The translations under genes and the position numbers were made by a program. Below the pieces are notes generated by a model. It did not search any database. It saw only the letters and a program-made list of their open reading frames with translations, and had not been told where the DNA came from. This document shows, in pieces, positions 48,256 to 61,057 of a stretch of 64,000 nt of DNA (position 1 is the first letter of the stretch; every line of letters starts with the position of its first letter). Source of the stretch: Epiperipatus broadwayi. Taxonomy: Eukaryota > Onychophora > Udeonychophora > Euonychophora > Peripatidae. The stretch lies in contig JAQFVV010000156.1 in the NCBI GenBank assembly GCA_028023455.1, forward strand, positions 2,125,236 to 2,189,235, written 5' to 3'.

Positions 48256-48702
48256 AATAAGCATTTATTTTTATATAGCGCTATGCCTACAATTGTATTA
48301 CATTCAAATATCAGCCTTTCAAGCTAATTGTGTAACGCTTTTTGCGAGTGTTAATAATAAATGAATACTTTCCTTTCCAATACAAGATATAGTATTTATG
48401 CAGGAATAAAATGAATCCACTTATTCCTACAACTCAAACGCTTATATATGAGCAAATCTGAAATACTGGCAAGGAAAGCGTGAGGATAGACCACTCACTT
48501 TAAATTACTATTTACGGTGTCTGAATGAATGACGTCGGTACTTCAGATTTGCTCATATATAAGCATTTGAGTTGTAGGAATAAGTGGATTCATTTTATTC
48601 CTGCATAAATACTATATCTTGTATTGGAAAGGAAAGTATTCATTTATTATTAACACTCGCAAAAAGCGCTTGCACAATTAGCTTGAAAGGCTGATATTTG
48701 AA
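48256..48702. mobile_element. Snapback insertion 4
   Basis: The largest palindrome: arms of about 160 bp (about 48,302-48,465 and 48,545-48,702) are nearly identical in complement, with an 80-nt loop, and a 46-nt unpaired tail precedes the left arm. Flanking direct repeats TATAAGCTATTTA at 48,243-48,255 and 48,703-48,715 are perfect over 13 bp, and the right arm runs straight into the right repeat. The RNA or single-strand form would be an almost perfect hairpin of 160 bp. No coding sequence. Confidence 0.8.
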
Positions 48703-48715
48703 TATAAGCTATTTA

Positions 48716-51700
48716 GTAACAGGTTCAAATATTCTATTATAGCTTTTAATACTCTACTGTGATATAAAGGGAAATCTTCGATGATCATTACATTAACTTA
48801 GCCCTGTTGATTTTATAATTTAGTATGATGTTAAGCTTCATGTACATTTTTTTTTATATCATTTTATTTTCCATTGATAATTTAAAGCTTGTTAACTTTT
48901 TTAACCTACTAGCTATATTAAAACTTTTTAAAAGAATATAATAGTTTTCACTTTTGAATTAATCTTATTTAGATATTTATATTTGTCCAGTTTTTCAACT
49001 AATTCACTTTATTAATGGGTATTTACTTTATTAAAAGTTGATTTCAGTTCTGTCTTCATAAATTTATCTAAATATAAATCAGCTTCGGGTTGTAAATATT
49101 ATGTCTCTTAATATTTTTACTACATCCATTCTGAATTTTTCTTACATAATTTTTAAATGACTTTTTTATTATTCCTATACCGTTTTCTATTCAAAAAATT
49201 ATCAAACCCTTCTAACAACGTACAATCCAACCACCTGCAATTTTATCATCTCTTTCTTGTCTCACAGTGTTCTAGTCCTTATTATATGTTCATCTTTATC
49301 TTTTTCTAGTTTCTTTATGCATGCTTTCTATTTGTCATCATAATAATCATTAGTTGGTTTATATACCTGAGAAATCATAAAATCTCTTAAAATTGTTTTC
49401 AGCTTAATCATTCACAATCTTTTATTTATAAGAATAATTCATATAAATTTTTTATTTGGATCTGAAACAATATCTATTTCATTATGTCTACATCCAAAAT
49501 AAATTTTTTTAGACCTTTCACATTTCATCACTTCATCTACAGAATTGTAATAATTTTTAAACTTCTCGCTTTTTATATAAAACAATAATACCTCATGTTT
49601 TCTCACTATTTGTTTTAAATATCTATTTCTATGACATTTTAAAATTTCAGTGTTTTTGTGCAATGATGGTAATTGACTTAATCATCCTGGTCAGTAACGC
49701 TTCCTTGATAATTTTTTATTCATTTTCTCCCGAGTGCTGAACAATCCCTTCAAAATTGCCTCTGTTCAAATTATCTGATGATTTTTTTTTTTTTTTTAAA
49801 GTTTTAAATTATTCTAAGAAACTGTTTTCATCAAGTTCTATTATTGTTCTTATATACATTCCTTTCTATTGTTGATTTACCATTCATTCTTATTAATTTA
49901 TTTATTAGTATTTGTTTATTTCTGTACCAAATTAATACCAACATTTTCCATTATTCTACACTTAGTTTTAGTACTAGATTCATATCTTCTTTTTTTTTTA
50001 ACATATTAGAACCATGTTGCATTCAAAAAAAAATTTTAATGGACTTTTACATATATAATTCTAGTTATTGTTTATTCTAATCTATTTGTTTTCTAATTCT
50101 CTTAAACAGAATAAACTAATTATGATAATGAAGGATAGTATTGTCTTATCTTTTATCTAAGCCGTTATTTTAAAATATTTATAAGTGATAGCCAAAGTAT
50201 TGGCTATTATCCCAGAATTTTCTGTTTAGGAATGTAATTAAAAATACAACTATTTTTTGTTGCATTAATTGACAATTCTAATAATTTTAAGTTAATGTGT
50301 ATTAAATACAGAATTCTATCTTATCTATAAACTCAGCACACACAGATACACATTATTCTATTCTGTGATTATGATTTGATTGAAAATTCACTTGGCAAGG
50401 AATATTTAATTATATCTTCAAAGTATAATTCAGAGAGTCCTGCTTTAAATGCTCTAATATATCATTATATTTATTACATGAACATATCTGTGAATGTCTT
50501 CGAGATTTATGCACACACATGTGACCAATCAAATCTTCCCGATTTGCATAACACTTCTTAAGATAGCTATTGACCAGTATAAAATTTCCTAGATCAAACT
50601 ATTTCACTATATATGCACTTCACAAACAATTTTCATTCATTGGTTGAGCTAATGGTTTGAAATAACCAAACATCCACACTGGAATGAAAGATGTTTTTAT
50701 TCGTATGACTTGATTATAATCAGTTTAAATCAAGAGCTTGAATTTTTTTATCAATTCAAGCTTCTAAATAAAGCCAGTCATAACCAAGACATATAGATAG
50801 ATAGTTTAACTAACATTTCAATGTGGATATTCAAGTGTTTCAAATCTTTAACTCTTCTGATAAATGATAGCTCACAATTTAATAATTAACTGTGAAAGAA
50901 TGCACCGTAAAAGTGGAAGATTTGTTTGGTTATGTGTATAGATACAACTTTACATTTAAATTCACAGAAAAGAAGTCTGTGGGGGTGGGGAAGTATATAT
51001 GTAGATTAAAATGAATTATTTAGCATTAAAAAAGTAACACAAATGTTACTGATTATTGTGCAATCAATACATTATTGCTAAGGTTTATTGAATGAACATT
51101 TCTCAGAGGCCATCCTGTTTTTGTTATTTCACTTTTATCTCATTATTTGAATTCTTATAAGATTTTTTGCTTTAAAAGGGTTTTATAAATTGTTAAGATG
51201 TTTAGCATTTTGAGGAAAAAATATGAAAGCCAAATTATGAACTGTAAATCTCTGTACAAATGTAACTATGATTGACTTATTCCTATCTGAATTATTCATA
51301 AAAGTATAAATAATATTTGAAAATAAATAATGATTTAATTCTAATTTGTGAAAAAATAAATTATAAGATGCATCTGTAATGAAACAAAAATGTTTACGAA
51401 AATAGAAATAATAGATTAATGAAACTGAATAAATTATTCATATCTATTAATAATCAATTTATTTATTTTACTATGACTAATTTTTAGAAAATCATCTCGA
51501 CTAAAATGTAAATAAATCAAGAGTCTATGCGAAAAAAACATTTATACTAATCGGAAACTATAATGAAATAGTAATTATGATTTTTTTTTTTTTATTAATG
51601 ATAATTATTTATAAATAGTGCACATATTTTTCAATGAATAACAGAAAAAAAATTAGTTTTATTTCTCTGTGTATTCACTTTGTGGTGTCAAGATGATTTT

Positions 51701-51903
51701 ATTTTACATTAACACTATTTACAATGAATAGGTTTGAAATTTACTTTTAAAAGTATCTTCTTTTTTCTAGTCAATTATGAGATAACTCGTACTGAGCCAT
51801 TTCATGATTTTGTGTCACATAGATATTAAGTTTTTTTGCTGCCCTCTATAAATTATTTTGAATAATCTATCACAAGAAAGTTCAGAAGTGTATTAAAAAA
51901 AAG
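48716..51903. other. AT-rich intron sequence; one unassigned open stretch
   Basis: A 74-codon minus-strand frame at 49,439-49,663 is rich in Lys, Glu and Cys (IVRKHEVLLFYIKSEKFKN) and adjoins further Lys/Glu-rich readable pieces between 49,080 and 49,440. It may be a worn retrotransposon or transposase segment, but I do not recognise it. A SINE-like piece lies at about 50,570-50,850. A G-rich run is at 50,981-50,991. Nothing else is supported. Confidence 0.4.
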
Positions 51904-51934
51904 GGTACTTGTGATTTTTGACCCATGTGGCCAC

Positions 51935-52231
51935 CAGAGGCGCTGGTCTGTATCAACCACAGAAATACTTAGAGTAGGGGGCCCAAATGCAGCAATGCAA
52001 ATTCCAGCCATTAGGTGGCGCTGTTCGCAATGCGTAAGCACAGTAACATTACACCAGCTGGCTGGCACCAAAGCTGCCCACTTGGTGGCTCTGGTCGCAA
52101 TGCATAAGCCCATTTAGCTTACAGCATCGTCTACCAGCAGATACCAAGAACCTGATTGCCGTAAACACATCTAGCTTATGTGTCATCTGCTAACAGCAAC
52201 TACCAAGATTCTAGCCCACTACGTGGCACTG
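51935..52231 (+). repeat. Periodic motif array (E2 left end)
   Basis: Motif copies at about 51,935 (CAGAGGCGCTG), 52,010 (TTAGGTGGCGCTG, within CCATTAGGTGGCGC, 13 of 14 to the CTCF consensus), 52,081 (TTGGTGGCTCTG) and 52,219 (ACGTGGCACTG). The expected copy near 52,150 is replaced by CCTGATTGCC, apparently through a small deletion. The period is about 70-76 bp, the same as in E1. The right arm (55,700-55,990) repeats the array in the opposite direction. Confidence 0.6.
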
Positions 52232-52562
52232 TTTTTCCACGGTTACACACGGAAAAACTACGCAATGATAGAGTTTATGTACATACTACTTAAAACATGA
52301 ATGGCGTATAATATATAGATGTGATTAATTAAGAAGCTACAACTACTTAAATATGCGTTCAAACTTAATAGTGTCACATGCTTTTTCACAGTTTTATAAA
52401 TGGATGTATTTTTAAATTAATTATTTTTAAAAATCGATCTTTTTTTTTTTAATTATTTACTCTAAAAGTGGTTTTTTTTTTTAAATTTAAAAAAATGTAA
52501 TTTTTACGACAATTGGGTTTTTTTTTTTAAAAAAGCTAATTTTTTTCCCTTCTTTCAAAACT

Positions 52563-55380
52563 AGAGACGTTCCAAAGATAAAATCGAATATATTTAATTA
52601 ATAGGGGCTTTACTAATGAATAGCTATGATCAATTAGTGAATTGGATTGATTTAATAATGAGTCAGAAATTGATATATGATGAATTATATTTATTGACAA
52701 TTTCATATATACTTGATATAACCCATTACTTAGCGTTGGATAATGCACGCAGGCATTTTATTTACTAAACAACATTACTCTAGGCCATTTAGCAAAATAA
52801 TTTTGTGGCTATTATTTAATTGCGCCAATTTTATGCTATATAATAAATCACTACATTCCACTTATTAGTTATGCCCTTTCATCATCAGTTTGAGTGGCTA
52901 TTTTACAGCTATTATACATGTAATCAAACCAAGTCTGGAGTGAAGCTTAATACAACTGATTATGATAAATTTATATATTAAATATGGGCATATAAAGCCT
53001 CACAGATAGCTATAGATTGAATGGGTTTTCAAGAATGCTTCTGTTCAACGCCGAAGATTGCATATTATGGAGGTAGAGTTGGCTATAAAGATTTTACTAA
53101 TATGCTACGCACAAGTAAAATATAATAATAAAGTGGCTCCATCTTTTATATATATAAAAAAAAACAGCACAACGATAAAATATTGATAAATTTCACATCC
53201 GCCAAGCCAAAGTATATTATAAATTAAATACCATACATTAAATGAACACTAGTTTATCAGCTTGATCAAAAGAGCCAACTGTTCTGTAGCATGAGAAATA
53301 CATATATGCTACTGACGGGAATATATATACACACACAAACTTTACTTAATCCCGTTCAATCTCTTAGTTATCTATAATTAATAAACTTTTAAAGGGAAAA
53401 GTATATTTAAGGGACTTATGAATACTTTAATAAGAAAAGTATACTTATGATTACACTCCAGGCTAGTTTAATCTTTAGTAACATAATAATCAAAGGTTGA
53501 AAGTTTGGATTTATAAGCCACATTTTATATTTACATTAATTATTTACTAAATGACAAAATAATGAGCACAAAGGGTCGCCATTATTTATAAATTAGGGTT
53601 TCAAAACAGAGCGCTAAATGACGCTATAATTAATACAATACAAAGATTTTAAATAATATCTTCAAAAAGAATATATTTCGTAACTAAATGCGCCGTTTTG
53701 AGACAGGCATAATTAATAATAACTAAAATAAGCAAGAGTGAAATAAATATAACTGCAGTGATTACGTTATATAGCAAAACAAGAAGTTAATAAAGGAAAT
53801 TGATAAGACAATTTAGAAAGACTTTACAATATAGTTAGCTAACCTGATTTTGAAGCAATAATGATTATTTTGAATTTTACACATAGCTCTGCAATTTTAA
53901 TAATTTTAAAACAGTTCTACTATAGCTGGACTGCAGATACTCGAGCTGGAACGAAGGTGAGTTCTTTGGCGGATTATGGCATCTTCTCTTTAGTTGGTAG
54001 ACGATTTAAGATGGTATTCCTATAGCTGGACTTGGGGTAGTTGAATTTGAACGAAGGTGATTTCTTTTAACGGCTTATGGCATCTATTTATTATAAGCTT
54101 GTTAAGGCAACTTTGATTGTTGATCCGGCCTGATTTAATGATAAAATCTTTTGTTGAAACAAATTCAATCAGTGAACTAGATTTTACTTTTACCCCAGGT
54201 GCGGTCACTAATTGATTTCTTGTTTACACAAAATTCCCATTTTTAATTATAAACCGATGACTTTTATTTTAACTTGATATAAATAACTTTTACATATTTT
54301 CTTTATATTGTTTATTTAAAAAAAAAAAACAAATTTGACAGATCTTATAAAAAAATATTTGTTTCAATTATATCTATAAAACATTAAATCAGAAAACCGT
54401 GAATATATTTTAAAGAAAACATTTTACATTATTTTTATTTAATCTTAAATATTATAGGTACAAATCATTATGCCATAATTTCATGGTTTAAATTATCCAT
54501 CCCCATACGAATATAATACAAATATAAAATTTAGAATTGACTTATAGATTAATAAAGTATTTTATGAATAATTATGAGGATTTCTACGCTATAATTTTAT
54601 CAAACCTGTCTAATTATAGCATACTTTCATATGTAAATGGATGATGCCATGATAGCAAATTTCACCGCTAGACTTATACATAACATTTTGACATTTAGAA
54701 TAGGTTCGAAACTAGTTCAGACGAGTAGGTCATAAGCATCAAACATTTATATCTATTTCAATGGACCCTCATGCATTCAGTGTTGCTCTTAATAATTTAA
54801 ATGCAATGTTTTTTCTTAATCTTTTAAACAATCCAAATTTCAAAAATAATTCCTCAATCTGTGTTTGTTTTATAGACCATGACTTTATATTAAATGTATA
54901 TATTTTTTAACCTGCAACTTAAATCTGTGGATGACACTACACATATCTTGGATTACTGTCCTATCTTCATTAATTTACATCTTGTGTTGTTTCCTTAAAA
55001 CAGAATCTTTTTGCTATATTGTCATTTCTGAGTCTGTATAATATTAATTTTAATGAATTTATTATTTACCAAAGATAGTAAAACTTGAATGGTTTATAAA
55101 TAATAGATGTATGTGTATACATAAATTGTACTGTAAACTTCCTTTAAATTTGAACTGAATAGATATTTAAAGGAGAGTTTGATTTGCTTTTTCTCCAGTA
55201 ATTTAATCTTCGAATTATTGTTTGCCGTGTAACAGCTTTTTAAAATAACACGTTTGCGAAATATTAAGTGAAAGATGTATAAACCGAAATATTATTTGTA
55301 TTACTTTAAAAGTTATTGGATAATATTGTTTGAAAGTGTAAAAAAAAAAGTTTACAAACAATCATCTTTTAAAATAATAC
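52563..55380. other. E2 interior
   Basis: No protein readable on either strand. Less monotonous in composition than the neighbouring intron, with scattered CpG. It contains the 90-bp tandem repeat at 53,930-54,085. If E2 once coded for a transposase it is beyond recognition by eye. Confidence 0.45.
53930..54086 (+). repeat. 90-bp tandem repeat in E2
   Basis: Two units start with CTATAGCTGGACT (53,930 and 54,020) and share GAACGAAGGTGA and GGATTATGGCATCT-like blocks; the second unit is shorter at its end. The units contain GGCGG/AACGGC CpG sites. Such internal repeats are often transposase-binding or enhancer-like, but here that is only a guess. Confidence 0.6.
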
Positions 55381-56329
55381 AGTTTTGAAAGAAGGGTAAA
55401 AATATTAGCTTTTTTAAAAAAAAAAAAACGATTGTCGTAAAAATTACATTTTTTTAAATTTAAAAAAAAAAAACCACTTTTAGAGTAAATAATTAAAAAA
55501 AAAAGATCTATTTTTAAAAGTAAATAATTTAAAATACATCCATTTATAAAACTGTGAAAAAGCATGTGACACTATTAAGTTTGAACGCATATTTAAATAG
55601 TTGTAGCTTCTTAATTAATCACACCTGTATATTATACACCATTCATGTTTTAAGTAGTAAGTACATAAACTCTACCATTGCGTAGTTTTTCCGTGTGTAA
55701 CCGTGGAGAAACAGCGCCACGTAATGGGCTAGAATCTTGGTAGTTGCTGTTAGCAGACGACACATAAGATAGATGTGTTTACAGCAATCAGCGCCAGATG
55801 CTGTAAGCTAAATGGACTTATGCATTGTGACCAGCACCACCAAGCGGGCAGCTTTGCTGCCAGCCAGCTGGAGTAATGTCCCTGTGCTTACGTATTGTGA
55901 ACAGCGCCACCTAACGGCTGGAATTTGCATTGCTGTATTTGAGGCCCCTACTCTAAGTATTTCTGTGGTTGACACAGACCAGCGCCTCTGGTGGTCACAT
56001 GGGTCAAAAATCACAAGTACCTAAAAAATAATAAAAATGTATATTTGTAATTCCAATCAAATGTATTCTTTTCCTTTCATACATGAAAATTCTACACTAT
56101 CCAAATTTAAACTTTATTATATTTCGTTTCCTATACTTATATTAGCCAAATTCATAAGTCACTTTTGTGTCGTGCTTGAATATAAATGTCTTTTTTTTTT
56201 ATTAATTTCATTTTAAAGATATTTACTCTGCTCTAAAGAACCATTAATGGCAGTGTTATAAAAATATATAATGGTTTTAAGCCAATAAACATCACATGAT
56301 CACCATTTCTTATGCTTGCTTATAACTTA

Positions 56330-56528
56330 TTAAACAGGCAAAACTCACTATACGTATTGCCACACACAGCAAGGATCCTCACTGATGAAGACCACAAGCC
56401 AGAAACTAGTCTGGGGATATTGGATGAGTAGGCACTAGATGTGGATTTTATGCACAAGCCTTCTGGCATCCATTGATTACTTTAGCTCGCTGTGTGTGGC
56501 AATACGTATAGTAAGTTTTGCTGTTTAA
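56330..56528 (+). mobile_element. MITE with TA duplication and central hammerhead-like core
   Basis: A 199-bp element with 40-41 bp terminal inverted repeats (left starting TTAAACAGGCAAAACTCACT, right ending GTAAGTTTTGCTGTTTAA). TA lies on both sides (56,328-56,329 and 56,529-56,530), the target choice of Tc1/mariner-type transposases. No coding capacity. The middle 44 bases form the ribozyme-like core listed next. Sister copies are at 2.1 (worn), 14.1 and 26.3 kb. Confidence 0.75.
56375..56418 (+). ncRNA. Hammerhead-ribozyme-like motif, type I layout
   Basis: ATCCTCA, then CTGATGA (56,382-56,388), then a 13-base spacer that can form a weak 3-bp stem around CACAA, then GAAA (56,402-56,405), CTAGT, C (56,411), then TGGGGAT. 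The first and last blocks pair as a 7-bp stem I with one G-U. A-C of GAAAC pairs with G-T of GTC as the very short stem III usual in retroelement hammerheads, giving cleavage after C 56,411. The stem II closing pair is A-A rather than G-C, and the second pair is A-C, so activity is doubtful. Confidence 0.5.
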
Positions 56529-56530
56529 TA

Positions 56531-58886
56531 TATAAAGGTATTGTAAAATTTGAAAAGTAATGTATTTAGATGTACAAAAAGCAAATTAAAATAACTTCTT
56601 ATTCAATAACTAGAGAAACACTAATGTACTCTGCATTACACATTCTTTGTTCTTACTATAATAAAGCATTAATGTTGTCAAAATGTTTATTGATATTTAA
56701 ATAATAAATTATTTTATTGATTATATATATTATCGTAGACAATTTATTAAATGTTAGACTCGTTTGAACAAAGTGTAAGATAAAATTATGTCGTAAAATA
56801 ATTTTCTTTATATTTTCTCACAACTACCATTGCTCCTAAATTCTGTCACTCAAGTGTTTTGGGCCACAATGTTGAAATAGCTAGGAACTCATAAGTGTAT
56901 GGAAATGGCTTGCAGCAAATAACTGTAATAGGTAATCATTTTGTTGAATTGAATAATAATAAAGATGACTGTTGTATTGGAATCCTAAATAAGATTTGGT
57001 ATAATTTTTAAAACAAAGTGATATATCATTTTAAGATGTTATAGCAAAATTGACTGAAGTGAATTTTAAAACTGGGGGTGGAGGTGGCATGGGTAGGAAT
57101 AGTATTAATGTGTATAAAAAATCAATTTTATTTATTGATCTGTAATTAATATTATTTTAAAAAACCTATTTCAACTACTATTCTAACTTGAATACTGAAC
57201 AAGGCATAATAGAATTGTGTTTAAAGTAATATATTAGATTTAACAATTTGTAAAACTGATGATTTTGCTTACAATCTTTTGCACTTCAAGCTAATTTAAA
57301 TAGAAGACATAACACAGAGAAAATTGCCAACATTATCTGAAGGGAAAAATATTGCATTATAATTTAGTTTGGAGGTTGGGGGGAGGGGGTATTTCATTAA
57401 AAAATGTAAATTCCTAAAACAGATTTTTTTTTTTTTGTTATTTAAAGCTAATAAAACCAAATAATCATTCTTTAATAATTATTTTGTTAATTGTTATGCC
57501 ATCAAATCTTTGAAATTATGTTTGCTGTTAATGCCACTTTATGAAGACATAAACTAGCTAATTAAGTTAACTTAATAAAAGTATTCATTTTTGAATGTTT
57601 GTTTAAAAAAAGAAAACTCATTAGAAATATTTTTATTTTATAATTATTTCTTTAAATATAATAATTTGGGAATTTTTTATTTAATTAAAAATTTGCATTT
57701 TTTAACTACTTTTGAATATGACATACTTAAAGTCATTTCATTATGTTATTAAAATGGTTGGCCAATAGGAATAATTCTATAAAAATTATAAGTGCAACAA
57801 TCAAATACATGTTTTTAAATATCAACATTAAACAACAACAACAAAAAAAGTTAATATAATATCTTAATAATGTACTAAAGACCAAAATAATACCTGTATG
57901 AGCAACAGATTTGAAGCTTTCAAGCTGCCCATTTGAGTGTGAAGATTCAGGTGCTTGATATCTTAAGCTTACCTGAAGACTGAAGATTGTTCACAAAATG
58001 CATGCATAGTAAGAGAAAGAGTGGTCTGAGTTTTTGTGCTGGTGATGTGTAATAGAATTGAGATAAGAGAAGCACTACCATATTAAAAAAAATTGAAAAT
58101 ATAAGAAATTATGTGCAATGATTGGAAAGAATAAGTAATAGTAAAAAATACAATAACACAAACTAATTTAATCATCATTAAAATGATTTTTAAAAAAACT
58201 TCATTTTATGTTACAAATGAGGTACATATATATTAAATCATTCAGATGTAAAAAAAAAAAAAGTGTTATATTAAGATTATAAAATTAAGTCAGTCAATTA
58301 AAAGTTAATAAATTATATCCAAATGAATGAATCTTTTAGCAATATTTTAAGTCACATAAACACATTTATACAATTAATTGTTTTCAGAAAAATAGCATGA
58401 TGAAAGGAGAATAATTCTTTATAAAAATGTAATATTTGATTTGAATGTTAACCCAATATTTTTTTTTTTATTGACTTATAACAGTGTGTAAATATTAATA
58501 ATAATATACTGTTCTGTGCATATATTTATTTACAAAGATACAGATTAAACGCTAAAGCTAATGCTTTATGTAAACACAAGATATGAAAGAATAATCATTT
58601 GCAAAATTTATTTACTTTTATTTTCAGGATTTTTTTGTGCCTTTTAGTAATTTTTAAGATAAAATTTGCCTATAGCAATTTTACATTGAAATTTGAAAGC
58701 ATGTTTAAAACATGGATTGTTTTATGTTTTGGAGATAAAAATTTCCTTACAATAATTTAATATTTAAATTTTAGAATATACTTCAAAAGTTGATCCCTTT
58801 TTATTAAAGTAACTAAGGTTTTAATAATTTTTATTAATCATTCACTAGACTTGAGATTTTCAATAATGAATAATATTTCTGTAGTT
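56531..58886. other. AT-rich intron sequence
   Basis: A SINE-like piece lies at about 57,890-58,080 (matches, in complement, 32.0-32.2 kb). A purine-rich run GGAGGTTGGGGGGAGGGGGT is at about 57,370-57,389. No gene seen. Confidence 0.4.
57370..57389 (+). other. G-rich run, possible G-quadruplex
   Basis: GGAGGTTGGGGGGAGGGGG stands out in AT-rich DNA and has enough G tracts for a two- to three-tier quadruplex. A shorter G-rich run lies at 57,074-57,093. Confidence 0.35.
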
Positions 58887-59222
58887 TAATTTTCACTACA
58901 CCACTCACGCAAGGTAGGGAATAGTTCCTATCTGCTTTTAATATCTTAATGGAGGGATATAATCATAAACATATGATCAAAGATGTGAAAAAGATTACAA
59001 TCCCCAAGATACTCTTCTTGTGCTAAACCATTGTTTAGTGTGTATATAGATAGCAAATTATTACAGTTTAATTGACATGGGTCAAATGTTCTGCCCTCAC
59101 AAACTAGAGATTGTAGTGTCATTTTCACTAAACTACTCGAGCGAAGTAGGTTTCTATTTGCTTTTAAGGTGTTAAAAGCAGATAGAAACCTATTTTGCAT
59201 GATAGAGATGTAGTGAAAATTA
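58887..59222. repeat. Small MITE-like element with internal hairpin
   Basis: Terminal inverted repeats TAATTTTCACTACA (58,887-58,900) and its perfect complement (59,209-59,222). Inside, a second TTTTCACTAAACTACTC block near 59,123 repeats the left end directly. A 21-bp-stem hairpin at 59,147-59,192 (TAGGTTTCTATTTGCTTTTAA and its complement, one mismatch) reuses the segment CCTATCTGCTTTTAA found near 58,928. No reading frame of substance. Confidence 0.55.
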
Positions 59223-60930
59223 CATGACAAAGAATATTATTAATCAAAGGGGTTTTTTTTTTTTGTTTTTTAATTAAATTTCTTAGCAACTGGTAATAAA
59301 GATTTAGCATTGTTTTTCAATACTCAAGAATTTTTTTCTATTTTATAAGTTAAAAACAGTTTTTTTTAAACCATTATATTTATAACCAAAATTATACTCT
59401 ATTAGTGCTTTAAAAATGGAAATATGTTTTTTAAAAATTCAAGTACAGGACAATTTTCATCTAGAAGAAATTGAAAAATTTATTTTAAAAATATTTGGTG
59501 AATGAGAATGGTTACTATTTTTTAAAATAACTTAAAAATATATGAATTTATGTTATTTAAATTTGTATTTTTTAAAAGTTATTATTAATACTTTTTTAGC
59601 CATCAACTAATTTTTGTTTAACATGCTATTCCAAGATTTGCATGTTGAAATCTGGGTAGAGAGTGTAATCAACCTAACTAGTTATTTTCTCTACGTGTAT
59701 CTTATTAGTAAGTTTCCACAGATAATTAGAATGGTCAAATATGTTTGTTCTTATGTTTATTAAACAATGAACTACTTACTGGTGATGAATTATTGTGTCA
59801 AGAAATTTACCTTCTCCATTGTAATTATAAAAAATTATTTATGTATAAAAATTATTCATTTAGATAAAATGCAATTACTGTAAATGAAAACTTTACAATA
59901 ATGAATAACTTAGCCTCAGTAAAAGTAGAATTTTAAAAAATCAATAATTATTTCACCATTTTCTTTCCAGATATGGCCATTAATTTACATTTTAAAAACA
60001 AATTAAAATTCATTTAATGCACTTTTTTAAAAAATCTTGGTTTATGAACTATTTTTATTTCAATTTTCTTTCGATGTTTCAATTATATGGTCATTGTCAG
60101 GTATCACGCCTATAAAATATATATATATATACACAAAAATATTCCAATGCATACTCGTTAGCTGAAAATTAAATAGAAAATATTCAAATCATCCCAAAGA
60201 TTATGATATTTCAACAGCATCCTCTGTGGGTAAATATAAATCAACCTCAAAGTCGACTCTTGAATCGACTGTTTGAGGTTCAGATTAAATGCACAAATGA
60301 TGAACTGTGTAAAAAAATATTGTGCTCATATAAGGAATTTAAAAATATTAATAAAAAAACTTAATAACATTTTTTTTCTGTATGAATACTATTATAGATA
60401 TATGTATATATTTTATCTTGGCATTAAGTAAGAAAATTATTTGCCATTATTTATAATACATTTAAACTGTTTACTTTTTATTAGTGCAAAAATTAGTACT
60501 GAAATATAAGGTTTGGGAGGATGATTTATATTTGCCTGCTTAATAAAATTGTTGATAGCTTAAGGATTGATTGTTATCATCTACATTTATAAATCTATTA
60601 AAGCCTTGAATTGTAAGGAATTTGGAAGTTATAAATGACTATTAATTAAACGCTATCTCTTTTTCTTTTTAAACTTTTCTAATTCGACATTTGCGTTTTA
60701 AAATGTTTTTCTTTTGATTTGAAACATCTTGAGTGTAAACAACATGTTTATTAATGAAGTTACAAAATCAATAACTATTTTTACATAATTATCCAGGTGT
60801 TCTAAAAATAATATATCGTACTTAAGAAATACACACACGCAGTTTAATATTCATGTTTAGTGTTTTTCTGAAAGTTTGTGATGATGGTATTTTATTTGTC
60901 CTGTACTTTATTTATATATTGGAGTATTTA
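59223..60930. other. AT-rich intron sequence
   Basis: Poly-T tracts and a TATATA microsatellite (60,117-60,130). No gene, RNA or repeat copy recognised. Confidence 0.45.
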
Positions 60931-61057
60931 TATACAGTATTATCAACAAATTAAAAATCCTTCTCCTTTTTCTTTTCAAAAACTTTATTTTCTTATCTCA
61001 ATACTGAACATATATATTTTTATTTTCTTATCTCAATACTGAACATATATATATATA

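Larger units (their letters stand above)
51904..56021. mobile_element. 4.1-kb long-inverted-repeat element E2
   Basis: Terminal inverted repeats of about 650 bp (51,904-52,562 and 55,381-56,021) begin GGTACTTGTGATTTTTGACC and end in its complement. They are homologous along their whole length to the outer 650 bp of E1. The motif array is kept in both arms. The interior of 2.8 kb holds no readable transposase. No sure target duplication is seen, since both flanks are A-rich. It is best taken as a non-autonomous relative of E1. Confidence 0.7.

Noticed and set aside
49439-49663. 74-codon Lys/Glu/Cys-rich frame as a gene
   Set aside because: No recognised domain, no splice context, and neighbouring frames are broken; recorded only as unassigned.
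51853-52117. Overlapping open frames of 68-86 codons on both strands in E2 ends
   Set aside because: They appear because the terminal repeat is less AT-rich; both strands are open equally and frames are not kept between E1 and E2.
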